A stretch of 64,000 nt of DNA, taken from assembly GCF_023016085.1 (NCBI RefSeq), contig NZ_JALKBF010000001.1, positions 372,001-436,000 of the forward strand, read 5' to 3'. Origin of the DNA: Aliiroseovarius sp. F47248L (GTDB taxonomy: Bacteria; Pseudomonadota; Alphaproteobacteria; Rhodobacterales; Rhodobacteraceae). This document shows positions 16,990-24,716 of the stretch, piece after piece; the first letter of the stretch is position 1, and each line of letters starts with the position of its first letter. A program made the position numbers and the translations under genes. The notes under the pieces were generated by a model. The model searched no databases. It was given only the letters and a program-made list of their open reading frames with translations, and was not told the DNA's origin.

Positions 16990-17442
16990 ATGTTCGATCT
17001 CAGTCAGCCTGACCGGGCAACCATCGCAGTCCATTCCCTTAGCAGCGCACTGCTGAACACACCATTGGCCTTGCCTAAAGCGGACCACCGGAAACTGCAG
17101 GAACATCTTGATGCATGTGATTGTGCTTTGCGCTCCAGCTCTAAACTTCTTGCGTATGTTCTGGCAAATAAGTTGATGAACACGCGGCCCGTGGAAGGGT
17201 TGCATTGTTCTGATCTGGCGATCGGTGGATCACGCGTCACCTATGCAATTGATGACGAAACGCCCCAGACTGGTTTGCTTGTCCACCGGGCCAGAGCAGG
17301 ATTGCCCAGCGGAGTTATCCCCGTTGCGTCGTTGCTTGGAGCCACCCTGATCGGGATGCGGGTCGGTCAACGTGCGCCGCTTCTGCGCGAAGACGGAACC
17401 ATCGGCAGGCTTGCCGTGGTCGACGTCTCAAGTCCGATCTAG
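16990..17442 (+). CDS. Rnk/GreA C-terminal-like protein (first of pair)
   Basis: A 150-residue protein with a helical N-terminal region and a C-terminal GreA/GreB-like FKBP-fold domain (GSRVTYAIDD, HRARAGLPSGVIPVASLLG, LIGMRVGQRAPL). That is the layout of the Rnk family, named as regulators of nucleoside diphosphate kinase, which bind RNA polymerase near the secondary channel. Start choice: GGAGGAGA stands six bases before the ATG at 16990, while an in-frame ATG at 16957 lacks a site. Copy 3 of the conserved small element, ending in a terminator-like hairpin, sits directly upstream and could act as a leader. Confidence 0.75.
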   Translation: MFDLSQPDRATIAVHSLSSALLNTPLALPKADHRKLQEHLDACDCALRSSSKLLAYVLANKLMNTRPVEGLHCSDLAIGGSRVTYAIDDETPQTGLLVHRARAGLPSGVIPVASLLGATLIGMRVGQRAPLLREDGTIGRLAVVDVSSPI

Positions 17443-17490
17443 GTCCTTGACCACGTCCCGCACTTACCCTTGAACGAAAAGAGACTATCT

Positions 17491-17922
17491 ATGTCTACCT
17501 CTATCCAAACACCGAAAACATCACGTAACCGAAACCCGAAAATCGTTATTAACGCGGATGATATTACGCATTTAGAAGGGCTGGTGGATGGCATGATGAG
17601 GCGTCATCCGGCACTCGCTGACCGCCTGCTTGATGAAATCAGCCGGGCGCGGATTGTTTCGCCTTCCAAGATGCCGAAAAATGTTGTGGGCATTGGCAGC
17701 ACCGTAACCTACCGTGATGAAAGCACGAGGCAAAATAAAACGGTGACGCTGGTCTATCCTGAAGATGCCGATATCACGCAGTTTCGAGTGTCGGTGATGA
17801 CACCCATCGGTGTGGCTTTGCTGGGGCTGGCCGAAGGCGCAAGCTTCTACTGGGATACACGGGAGAACCAGCGCCGCACGTTGACCATAATCGGTGTCGA
17901 GCAACCTGAAATCGATATTTGA
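17491..17922 (+). CDS. Rnk-type nucleoside diphosphate kinase regulator (second of pair)
   Basis: A 143-residue Rnk/GreA-like protein. The N-terminal helices (INADDITHLEGLVDGMM, HPALADRLLDEISRARIV) resemble Rnk. The C-terminal domain (VVGIGSTVTYRDE, VTLVYPEDADI, SVMTPIGVALLGLAEG) is the classical GreA_GreB C-terminal fold. It matches the family better than its upstream neighbour and may be the ancestral copy. I chose the ATG at 17491; an upstream in-frame TTG at 17470 is weaker. A strong hairpin follows 26 bases after the stop, so the two Rnk-like genes probably form one unit. Confidence 0.85.
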   Translation: MSTSIQTPKTSRNRNPKIVINADDITHLEGLVDGMMRRHPALADRLLDEISRARIVSPSKMPKNVVGIGSTVTYRDESTRQNKTVTLVYPEDADITQFRVSVMTPIGVALLGLAEGASFYWDTRENQRRTLTIIGVEQPEIDI

Positions 17923-17947
17923 AGTCAGCGGTGCGGAACAGACCATT

Positions 17948-17984
17948 CAGGCGAGCACCGCCCATGCGGCACGGTGCTCGCCTG
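17948..17984 (+). terminator. Hairpin after the Rnk-like pair
   Basis: Perfect 13-bp stem CAGGCGAGCACCG / CGGTGCTCGCCTG with an 11-nt loop. No U-tract follows (AGATCAG), so it may stabilise or partly terminate the transcript. Confidence 0.6.
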
Positions 17985-18048
17985 AGATCAGATATGTAAA
18001 AGATTTAGCGTAGTTCATACTGCGCACTGCAATCGAAAGGTGTTTGTG

Positions 18049-19308
18049 ATGAAAGTTGTCGTTATGGGCGCGGGTGTCATTGGCGTCACCACTGCATATT
18101 ATCTGGCAAAACAAGGCGCAGAAGTCGTGGTGATCGACCGTCAGACCGGGCCGGGTCTTGAGACGAGCTATGCCAACGCGGGGCAGTTGAGCTATGGCAT
18201 GACATCACCATGGGCAGCCCCCGGCATTCCGATGAAAGCCGTCAAGTGGATGTTTATGAAGCGCCGCCCTTTGTTTATCTGGCCTTTGATCAGCCCGACC
18301 ATGTGGAAATGGTGCGTGCAGATGGTGCGAAACTGCAACGAGGAAAGCTATCGCATCAACAAGGGGCGCATGGTGCGTATCTCAAGCTACTCGCGCGATG
18401 TCATGCCAGATCTGATTGCCGAAACAGGCATCGAATATGACGGGCGTCAGCAGGGCACATTGCAACTGTTTCGCACGGCCAAACAGATGAAGGCATCAAA
18501 GGCTGATCAGGATATTTTAACGGAATATGGATCGCCTTACGAAGTGCTGGGTCGCGACGCCTGTATCGCCGTCGAACCTGCGCTTACCGAGGTGCGCAAC
18601 AAGTTCGTTGGTGGCTTGCGTCTGACTGCAGATCGCACCGGCGATTGCCGCATGTTCACAATCGCCCTGACCGAAAAATGCAACGAGATGGGGGTTGAAT
18701 TCCACTATGGCCAATCCATCAAATCGATCGCTGTCGAGGGAGGCAAGGTTGTAGGTGTTGACACGGAAATCGCCGGTCGCATCAGTGGGGACGCTTATGT
18801 TTGTGCTATGGGCAGCTATGCTGTGAACGTGTTGACCCCAATCGGGATCAAGCTGCCGGTTTACCCGGTCAAGGGCTATTCGGTGACCTTGCCTGTCACC
18901 GACGATGCGTTCGCACCGCAATCCACGATCATGGACGAAACCCATAAAGTCGCGATCACGCGTTTGGGGGATCGCATCCGTGTTGCAGGACAAGCCGAGA
19001 TTGCGGGCTATTCCGATCGCCTAGGCCCACATGCCACGGATACCGTCAAGCACGTGATCAAAGATCTGTTTCCCAAAGGCGGAGATATTTCTAAGGCCGA
19101 AGGCTGGACCGGTCTGCGCCCGATGACGCCTGATGGAACGCCGGTTTTGGGCCCAACGCAGTATGACAACCTGTTTTTGAATACGGGGCATGGGACACTG
19201 GGCTGGACGATGGCCTGCGGCTCGGGTCGCGCAGTGGCCGACATCGTTCTGGGCAAGACACCAGAGATTTCTATGGACGGACTGACGGCGGCTCGATACG
19301 CCCGATAG
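18049..19308 (+). CDS. dadA: D-amino acid dehydrogenase small subunit
   Basis: A 419-residue FAD-dependent oxidoreductase of the DAO superfamily. The Rossmann motif VVMGAGVIGVTTAYYLA is at about 4-20, followed by GLETSYANAGQLSYG (about 40-54), the DadA hallmark. The C-terminal FAD site is GWTGLRPMTPDGTPVLG with TGHGTLGWTMACGSG. It oxidises D-amino acids to 2-oxo acids, passing electrons to the respiratory chain at the inner membrane. The length is typical of DadA. The ATG at 18049 sits eight bases after AAAGG. It is followed by a Cds1-like PLP lyase and an opposing MFS transporter, suggesting a D-cysteine or D-serine role; no alanine racemase is adjacent. Confidence 0.88.
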   Translation: MKVVVMGAGVIGVTTAYYLAKQGAEVVVIDRQTGPGLETSYANAGQLSYGMTSPWAAPGIPMKAVKWMFMKRRPLFIWPLISPTMWKWCVQMVRNCNEESYRINKGRMVRISSYSRDVMPDLIAETGIEYDGRQQGTLQLFRTAKQMKASKADQDILTEYGSPYEVLGRDACIAVEPALTEVRNKFVGGLRLTADRTGDCRMFTIALTEKCNEMGVEFHYGQSIKSIAVEGGKVVGVDTEIAGRISGDAYVCAMGSYAVNVLTPIGIKLPVYPVKGYSVTLPVTDDAFAPQSTIMDETHKVAITRLGDRIRVAGQAEIAGYSDRLGPHATDTVKHVIKDLFPKGGDISKAEGWTGLRPMTPDGTPVLGPTQYDNLFLNTGHGTLGWTMACGSGRAVADIVLGKTPEISMDGLTAARYAR

Positions 19309-19563
19309 CACGCGTGCCCCGCGGTCCGGAAAGAAGCGCAACCGTAGAAGGTTGACGAAACAGATTTCGGGCTCGCGAGCCAAGATATGCGGGCGACTTA
19401 CTTCAAAAGTCCGAGAACCATCTGGATCAGATGGGTTCATGGTCCGAAGGTGAAAGCACGGTCTGACGTGGTTCGGTGTTTGTCTGGGTGCATCTGGGAA
19501 GGTGAACCTGATAAGATGAGAGACAAAGTGCCGGATTGACACAACCGCCAGAAAGGACACTGG

Positions 19564-20607
19564 ATGAACAGCTGGGTTACTGACGCAATCGGAAAGATCA
19601 ACGCGGATGCGCATCGTTCAGCTGACACTCATCTTTTCAAGCTCCCTTTGCCGCGCCTTGGGGGCGTGGACATCTATCTGAAAGACGAAAGCACCCATCC
19701 GACGGGAAGCCTCAAGCATCGGCTAGCACGGTCGCTCTTCTTGTATGCGCTGTGCAACGGCAAAATTCGGGAAGGCACGACCATCGTTGAGGCGTCTTCT
19801 GGAAGCACAGCCGTGTCTGAAGCCTACTTCGCGCGCATGATTGGCGTGCCCTTCATTGCCGTTGTTCCCGAAAGCACCGCGCGCAGCAAGATCAAGCTGA
19901 TTGAATTCTATGGCGGTCAAATTCACTTTGTGGGTTCCGCTCCGCAAATGCACAGCGCATCGGTCGATTTGGCCGGCGCGATTGATGGCTATTTCATGGA
20001 TCAGTTCACCTATGCCGAGCGAGCGACAGATTGGCGTGGCAACAACAACATTGCTGAAAGCGTGTTCACGCAGATGGAACGCGAACCTCACCCGATCCCT
20101 TCGCATTTAATCATGGGCGCTGGCACGGGCGGCACGTCGGCGACTCTGGGTCGATATATCCGATACAAGGGCTATGACACCGAACTTACGGTCGTCGATC
20201 CGGAAAATTCAGTTTTCTATGACAGCTATATAAGCGGTGATCGCAGTCTGATTTCCGACAAATCCAGCCGGGTGGAAGGGATCGGCCGCCCAAAGGTAGA
20301 GCACTCGTTTCAACCCGGTGTGATCGACCACATGATACAAGTGCCTGATGCCGCCAGTATTGCCACCATGTTGTGGCTGGAAGAGCTGATCGGACGCAAG
20401 GCGGGCCCATCAACAGGCACAAACCTTTGGGGGGCTTTGCGGGTTGCTCAGGACATGGTCAAGGAAGGTCGCCAAGGCTCTATCGTCACGTTGTTGTGCG
20501 ACAGTGGGGAACGGTATCTAGACACCTATTACAATTCTGATTGGGTCAGTGACTGTATCGGTGATTGCCAAAGATATCACGAAGAGTTGGTGGCCGCCCA
20601 TGGTTGA
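19564..20607 (+). CDS. PLP-dependent cysteine synthase-family protein (Cds1-like L-cysteine desulfhydrase)
   Basis: A 347-residue fold-type II PLP enzyme. The Schiff-base lysine is in [11 protein letters not shown] (about 46-56), the substrate loop is [13 protein letters not shown], the phosphate loop is [13 protein letters not shown], and [11 protein letters not shown] lies near the C-terminus. The longer, divergent form with [11 protein letters not shown] at the end is that of Cds1-type cysteine desulfhydrases, which release H2S, pyruvate and ammonia, rather than of CysK/CysM. GAAAGGA precedes the ATG. It is downstream of dadA on the same strand, so both may act in degradation of cysteine-type substrates. 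A synthase role cannot be ruled out from sequence alone. Confidence 0.8.
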   Translation: MNSWVTDAIGKINADAHRSADTHLFKLPLPRLGGVDIYLKDESTHPTGSLKHRLARSLFLYALCNGKIREGTTIVEASSGSTAVSEAYFARMIGVPFIAVVPESTARSKIKLIEFYGGQIHFVGSAPQMHSASVDLAGAIDGYFMDQFTYAERATDWRGNNNIAESVFTQMEREPHPIPSHLIMGAGTGGTSATLGRYIRYKGYDTELTVVDPENSVFYDSYISGDRSLISDKSSRVEGIGRPKVEHSFQPGVIDHMIQVPDAASIATMLWLEELIGRKAGPSTGTNLWGALRVAQDMVKEGRQGSIVTLLCDSGERYLDTYYNSDWVSDCIGDCQRYHEELVAAHG

Positions 20608-20637
20608 CCATTCACTGTAGCCTGATCAACAGAATGA

Positions 20638-21894
20638 TTATTTTGGTTTGACGGGGTCCGTGCGGGGATCAAGTGCCATAGCGATGGGCGTAACATCCGG
20701 AAGCGGTACATACCGTTCCTGTTGGTCTGCTGGAATGACTGGCCGTATGGCGACTTGGGTCAGCACGAAAACTGCATAGAGAATTGCGACGGCGCTTTCG
20801 AAGATAAAAAAGCTGGACGGACCGTAGGCTGACATAAGCGTTGCGGCGAGCACCGGGCCGATCGTCGCCCCGATTGAATATACCATAAGCAAGCGGCCAG
20901 ACGCTGCGATGTAGTATTTCCGTTCCAAACGGTCGAAGGTTTGCGCAACGCAGAGCGGATAGACGCTGCTCATCGCCCCCCCAAAGAATACGGCCATGGT
21001 CAGCAAAGTCGTAAAGGGCAGACCTGAGGCAACAAAAGTGGCCAGTATCCCCCATGCGGTGCCGACAGTGATCAATGCACCAGACATGACAATGCGCCTG
21101 TCAAACCTGTCTGCCACCACGCCCATGGGAAGTTGGAACACCAGCCCCCCAAGAACCACGGCGCTCATAAACATGGCAGCTTGCGACACGCCCAGACCGA
21201 TTTTAAGCGCAAACACCACGCCCATCGCATAGAAGGACCCGACCATCAGACCTGCCACGCCTGCACCGACCACGCCAACCTTCGACGCCGAATAAAGATC
21301 CCTGACGTTCAGCACACGGCTCTCGCTTAGATTGGGTTCGCCCAAGCTGGTCATTGCAACCGGGATCAGTGCAAGTCCGATCAGGGACGCCGCCAACATA
21401 AAGAGGTCAGGACCAGAGACATCTGTGATGTTGACCAGCGTCTGCCCCGTCGCAATCGCAAGATAAAAGGTTAACATGTAGAAACTGAGAACCCGTCCGC
21501 GCGTCTCGTTGCTGCTGCGGGTGTTAAGCCAGCTTTCAATCGTGGCTGTCAAACCAGCGATACAGAAGCCGTTGACAATGCGCAGGATCAGCCAGGCGAC
21601 GGGATGGAAAAAGGCCGCATATGCCAGCGTCGCAGCAGCGGTCAGCGCCGCGAAAACGGCGAAGGCCCGAATATGTCCGATGCGAAAAATCACGTGTTTG
21701 CCACGCAGACCACCCAATGCCAGACCAAGGTAATAGGCAGCCATAATCGCGCCGGTAAGGGCGACGGGATAGCCAGCACCCTCCATCCGAAGCGGCAATA
21801 TGACACCCAAAAGGCTGTTGCCGATCATGAAGGCTGCAGTGCCTCCCAGAAGGGCTTTTACCGAAACAAGAATTTCGCGAATGCTTTGTGCCAA
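20638..21894 (-). CDS. MFS transporter (YcaD-like)
   Basis: A 418-residue inner-membrane transporter with about 12 hydrophobic segments. The major facilitator pattern includes the mid-protein loop MGVVADRFDRRIVMSGA (motif A type) and GNSLLGVILPLRMEGAG near the N-terminus, close to the YcaD/YfkF group. The substrate is unknown. The start is uncertain: the frame opens at 21963, but a TTG at 21894 lies eight bases after CGGAGCACG and gives the normal length. It is convergent with the Cds1-like gene and may export or import an amino-acid-related compound. Confidence 0.82.
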   Translation of the reverse strand: MAQSIREILVSVKALLGGTAAFMIGNSLLGVILPLRMEGAGYPVALTGAIMAAYYLGLALGGLRGKHVIFRIGHIRAFAVFAALTAAATLAYAAFFHPVAWLILRIVNGFCIAGLTATIESWLNTRSSNETRGRVLSFYMLTFYLAIATGQTLVNITDVSGPDLFMLAASLIGLALIPVAMTSLGEPNLSESRVLNVRDLYSASKVGVVGAGVAGLMVGSFYAMGVVFALKIGLGVSQAAMFMSAVVLGGLVFQLPMGVVADRFDRRIVMSGALITVGTAWGILATFVASGLPFTTLLTMAVFFGGAMSSVYPLCVAQTFDRLERKYYIAASGRLLMVYSIGATIGPVLAATLMSAYGPSSFFIFESAVAILYAVFVLTQVAIRPVIPADQQERYVPLPDVTPIAMALDPRTDPVKPK

Positions 21895-22093
21895 GTTCGT
21901 GCTCCGGTCTTCGCCCTTGAGGTTGTGTTCAAGGAAGTGTGGGCAGGGGTATGCCTTCAACAACCCTGCCTAGAAACACCGATTTTGTCGACATTTAATG
22001 AATGGCTGTTTGCACTCCGATTCCTGCTTTGTCATCACAAGTGGGATCAATACCGGAACGGATGGCAAGCATGTCTGACGCGAACAGATGAAA

Positions 22094-22125
22094 CAAGCCC
22101 CGGGGATGCCGGGGCTCGTTGTTTG
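22094..22125 (-). terminator. Terminator between dps and MFS genes
   Basis: 8-bp GC stem AGCCCCGG / CCGGGGCT with a 5-nt loop. On the minus strand it is followed by TGTTTC and lies about 20-50 bases past the dps stop. It can also form in the plus direction (CGTTGTTTGT follows). Confidence 0.7.
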
Positions 22126-22144
22126 TCTAGATTATTTAATGAGG

Positions 22145-22624
22145 CTAGGCGGCCAGTGATCGTAGCATCCAGGCCGTCTTTTCATGAAAAGCTGCGCGTT
22201 CCGTTGCAAGGTCGGCGGTCGCCGGATCATTTTCCGCTTCCGCGATTTCAACCAAGGCACGCGCACGCTCTGTCAGCGTTTCGTGATCCGCCAGAAGGTC
22301 GTTGATCATCTGAACCGCGCTCAGTGCGTCGTTCGCGCTTTTGTCCGTGTCCGAGACCTTTACCGATGCGAGCTGACCCAGCGCCCTGATCCGTTCGGCA
22401 ATCACATCCGCCGCCGCGAACATCTCGTCGTATTGCTCTTCCGTCAGGCTGTGTACGGCAAAGAACAACGGACCCGTCACGTTCCAGTGGTAGGTATGGG
22501 TCTTGATGATAAGCGCATAGGTGTCGTTCAACACGTCAGCCAATGCATCGACAACCGGCTTGGCATTCCGAATATCGGATTTGGGGGTGTCGGTCATGGC
22601 AGTTTGTTTCGAAGTCGTGGTCAT
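22145..22624 (-). CDS. dps: Dps family DNA-binding ferritin-like protein
   Basis: A 159-residue Dps protein. The di-iron ferroxidase residues are in place: THTYHWNVTG (first His), AVHSLTEEQYDEM (second His plus Asp/Glu) and the adjacent ERIRALG. The N-terminal tail is Lys/Thr-rich, consistent with DNA contact. Dps dodecamers oxidise and store iron and coat DNA in stationary phase or oxidative stress. The ATG at 22624 follows GGAGAAGAC; an upstream extension to 22696 has no site. It shares the region with other stress genes and has a clear terminator after it. Confidence 0.9.
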   Translation of the reverse strand: MTTTSKQTAMTDTPKSDIRNAKPVVDALADVLNDTYALIIKTHTYHWNVTGPLFFAVHSLTEEQYDEMFAAADVIAERIRALGQLASVKVSDTDKSANDALSAVQMINDLLADHETLTERARALVEIAEAENDPATADLATERAAFHEKTAWMLRSLAA

Positions 22625-22753
22625 GTCTTCTCCAATTCTGAAAGTGGGGCTTTGCGGATGCGCATTCGTGCCGGGACAAGGGTGGTGGAGTTGCACGCTG
22701 TTCGCATGACATCAAGTGTCACAACAGCGCGCTGTTTCCAACTGCCATCCCGA

Positions 22754-23047
22754 TCACGACGGTCGCAACGCGCCCAGGTGATCGATGTTGTCGATACCGG
22801 CTTGACGCGGACTGATCCGTGCCTTTCGCTTGTGGCAGGCCGCCACAAAACTGGGAATCTCGTCTCGGAAAAGCCCAATATCAGCGAGCATTCGGTCATC
22901 AAGGTCCTGCAATTCGACGGTCATTTTGCGGCGTTGCCACTTGTCGACTAATGTATAGCGCAACCGTGCGAAAAGACCCATACCGTCGTCGGTCCGATCG
23001 TCGTGCATAGGAATGTTGATCATTTTTCTAGTCAGATAAATAGACAT
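22754..23047 (-). CDS. DUF1127 family protein (copy 2)
   Basis: A 97-residue protein with the DUF1127 core GLFARLRYTLVDKWQRRK, then LQDLDDRMLADIGLFRDEI (about residues 22-65), and an Arg/Lys-rich tail. It is distinct from copy 1 (16116-16421) but has the same overall plan. I chose the ATG at 23047 because GGAGGATAGC precedes it, as in copy 1 (GGAGGATGAC). The frame remains open to 23122. The conserved small element copy 2 lies upstream on the same strand. DUF1127 proteins in related bacteria are stress-induced RNA-metabolism factors. Confidence 0.82.
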   Translation of the reverse strand: MSIYLTRKMINIPMHDDRTDDGMGLFARLRYTLVDKWQRRKMTVELQDLDDRMLADIGLFRDEIPSFVAACHKRKARISPRQAGIDNIDHLGALRPS

Positions 23048-23135
23048 GCTATCCTCCGATTCTGATAAGATGGAACGTGGATCTTCCCGCACCAATGGCG
23101 GGTCATCTTCGTTCATTTTCATTTTTGGATGAGAG

Positions 23136-23253
23136 ATCAGAATAACCCCAGAGCAAGGACGCGCACGAACGCTGCGTCCGCCTGGGGCTACAGGCGGTTC
23201 AGTAGTCTTCCCGCGACAATCGGGGACCTTTTATGAAAACTGAACAACATCAT
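23136..23253 (-). ncRNA. Conserved small element, copy 2 (hairpin plus terminator)
   Basis: The minus-strand layout matches copy 1: ATGATG, a hairpin built from TCCCCG and CGCGGGA with one bulge, then CTGAACCGCC (23202-23193). A 10-nt loop with CCCC, GGCGG (23182-23178), internal stem GGACGC/GCGTCC and CTGGGGTTATTC follow. Loop CCCCAG pairs with distal CTGGGG; in copy 1 the same positions read CCCCG and CGGGG. The pairing is kept while a base changes, which is covariation. It ends about 90 bases before the DUF1127 start. The perfect stem plus U-rich tail make this the best terminator of the three. Confidence 0.58.
23188..23253 (-). CDS. Candidate 21-residue small protein (element copy 2)
   Basis: A 22-codon frame from ATGATG to TAG, the same length as in copy 1, sharing MM (1-2), HKR (7-9), AG (14-15) and LNR (18-20), with basic residue 16 (Arg here, Lys in copy 1). 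AGGAG stands just before ATGATG, but the predicted -10 is directly upstream, so that site may not be in the transcript. Translation is plausible, not shown. Confidence 0.42.
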   Translation of the reverse strand: MMLFSFHKRSPIVAGRLLNRL

Positions 23254-23721
23254 GCTCCTCATATGGGCTTCGGGATGTGGTTGTTCAAGACATCTATCAC
23301 CCCCTGTCACCCATTGGCATGAATGCGCTTATAGCGGGAAACACACCGCCCAGACGTGGAAGCTTTTCAGGGGGGATCAATATGGTTTGACAGGCCTGAC
23401 TGGTATTCCCTCAATCAGTTTGCCAGGCCGCACCTTCCTCTGCCGGGCTGACGCAACGGGTGCAAAAGAACGAGCCAAATGCTTCAGAACCGCATCGTTC
23501 AGGGGTTAGCCCACCTTGGATGGGGCTACTGCTAACCCCGAGCGCTTATTCAGCGCAAACTCTTTGCGTGTCCAATGCTGATTGGTCCGCTAGATTTAGT
23601 AGGCCTTTGTTTGACAACCTCTGAAGTGCAACGTGATCCGTCCCCATTGAGTTGGCCACCCTAGATTTAAGAAATATTGGAATGGAGCTCGCCTTTGGGC
23701 TCATCGTCTATGGCGCAGGTA
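23254..23721. other. Intergenic stretch with element promoter, otherwise nothing clear
   Basis: The left end holds the promoter of element copy 2: TTGAAC (23288-23283), a 17-base spacer and CATATG (23265-23260) on the minus strand. The remaining 430 bases carry no supported gene. One frame at 23360-23509 looks like a decayed fragment but I cannot identify it. Confidence 0.45.
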
Positions 23722-24702
23722 CTAAACAGCATGAGTTGGGGTGAAAATCTGCTGTTCGCCTTCTTGAAATTTTCGCAGGTCCAATCGCCAACGTGCTTTT
23801 GGCCAGTACACCTCCATTTCCCGTTTCCGCGGTCGGTAGACGGCCGTGTAAAGCGTGCCAAACCCGTGATCGAATGCAGACGAATAGAGGGGTGGTTTCA
23901 AAAACGCACCTATAAATTTTTCTTCGGGCTCAGTGTGCAGGGTAAGGCGTTGAAGCAAGAAACGTTCCCGCTCGACCGTGGCTGTTAGCCGCGCATGGCT
24001 CGCCCATTCGACCCTTTCCTGATGATTTGTTGCAACGGCGGCGTGGGTGATGAGCGTCGCCCGATCCGGCGCCATCAAAGCCGTTAGATAGCGGCGTTTG
24101 GCGTCCACAACGGTTACGTTATAGCTCATATGCGTTGGTACACGCGCCAGAACCTTGCCCGCGTCTTCCGCGGTCTCGCAAGTTTGCAAGACATAGCGCA
24201 GGATCAACGGCACACCAAAGCCGTCACCAACCACCCGACGCCCACCAAAAGTGAGAGAGATCGCAAGCCCTGCATCGTTTATGCCATCGACCAGCCCCCA
24301 CAGGCCATCACTGGTGCCCATTACGGTTCTGCCCTGCCATTTGGTGTGCAGGATCAGGCTGTCAAAAGCGTGTGGACTATAGTCATAGTTGCGGACCAGA
24401 ACCGGCTCTGCTCCCGGCCAGATAGCTTGAGAGCAGCCGGATAAGTAGGCAGGCGGGCAATAAAAGCTCAGAAACCGTGCAGCGTGGTCCGAGCCGCCAG
24501 CAAGTTCACAAAGCTGTTCATACAGCGGAACCATTTCTGGCATGTGCTTTCTAAGGGCTTGTTGACTGTCCCAATACCCGGGACGCGCTTCCGCGCCTTC
24601 GCTCATCCACCAACGATGATAGGCAGGCCAGTATTCGTCAAATAACCCGGCCCATCTAGGACCGGGTTCAGCTTCGGATATGGCACGCCAATTCAGTCGC
24701 AT
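23722..24702 (-). CDS. C45-type Ntn-hydrolase (acyl-CoA:6-APA acyltransferase-like)
   Basis: A 326-residue protein of the C45 / acyl-CoA:6-aminopenicillanate acyltransferase-like family. These are Ntn-hydrolases that mature by cutting before a cysteine. The candidate nucleophile is C90 in LSGCSQAIW, followed by VLVRNYDYSPHAFD (about 101-114) and the family-typical GLWGLVDGINDAGLAISLTFGGR. Members hydrolyse or transfer amides in secondary metabolites, conjugated amines and penicillins. It is the last gene of a four-gene unit, 14 bases after the ATP-grasp gene, so its substrate is likely the amide made by that ligase. It has no signal peptide and is probably cytoplasmic. Confidence 0.78.
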   Translation of the reverse strand: MRLNWRAISEAEPGPRWAGLFDEYWPAYHRWWMSEGAEARPGYWDSQQALRKHMPEMVPLYEQLCELAGGSDHAARFLSFYCPPAYLSGCSQAIWPGAEPVLVRNYDYSPHAFDSLILHTKWQGRTVMGTSDGLWGLVDGINDAGLAISLTFGGRRVVGDGFGVPLILRYVLQTCETAEDAGKVLARVPTHMSYNVTVVDAKRRYLTALMAPDRATLITHAAVATNHQERVEWASHARLTATVERERFLLQRLTLHTEPEEKFIGAFLKPPLYSSAFDHGFGTLYTAVYRPRKREMEVYWPKARWRLDLRKFQEGEQQIFTPTHAV

Positions 24703-24716
24703 GAGCTCACTAACAT

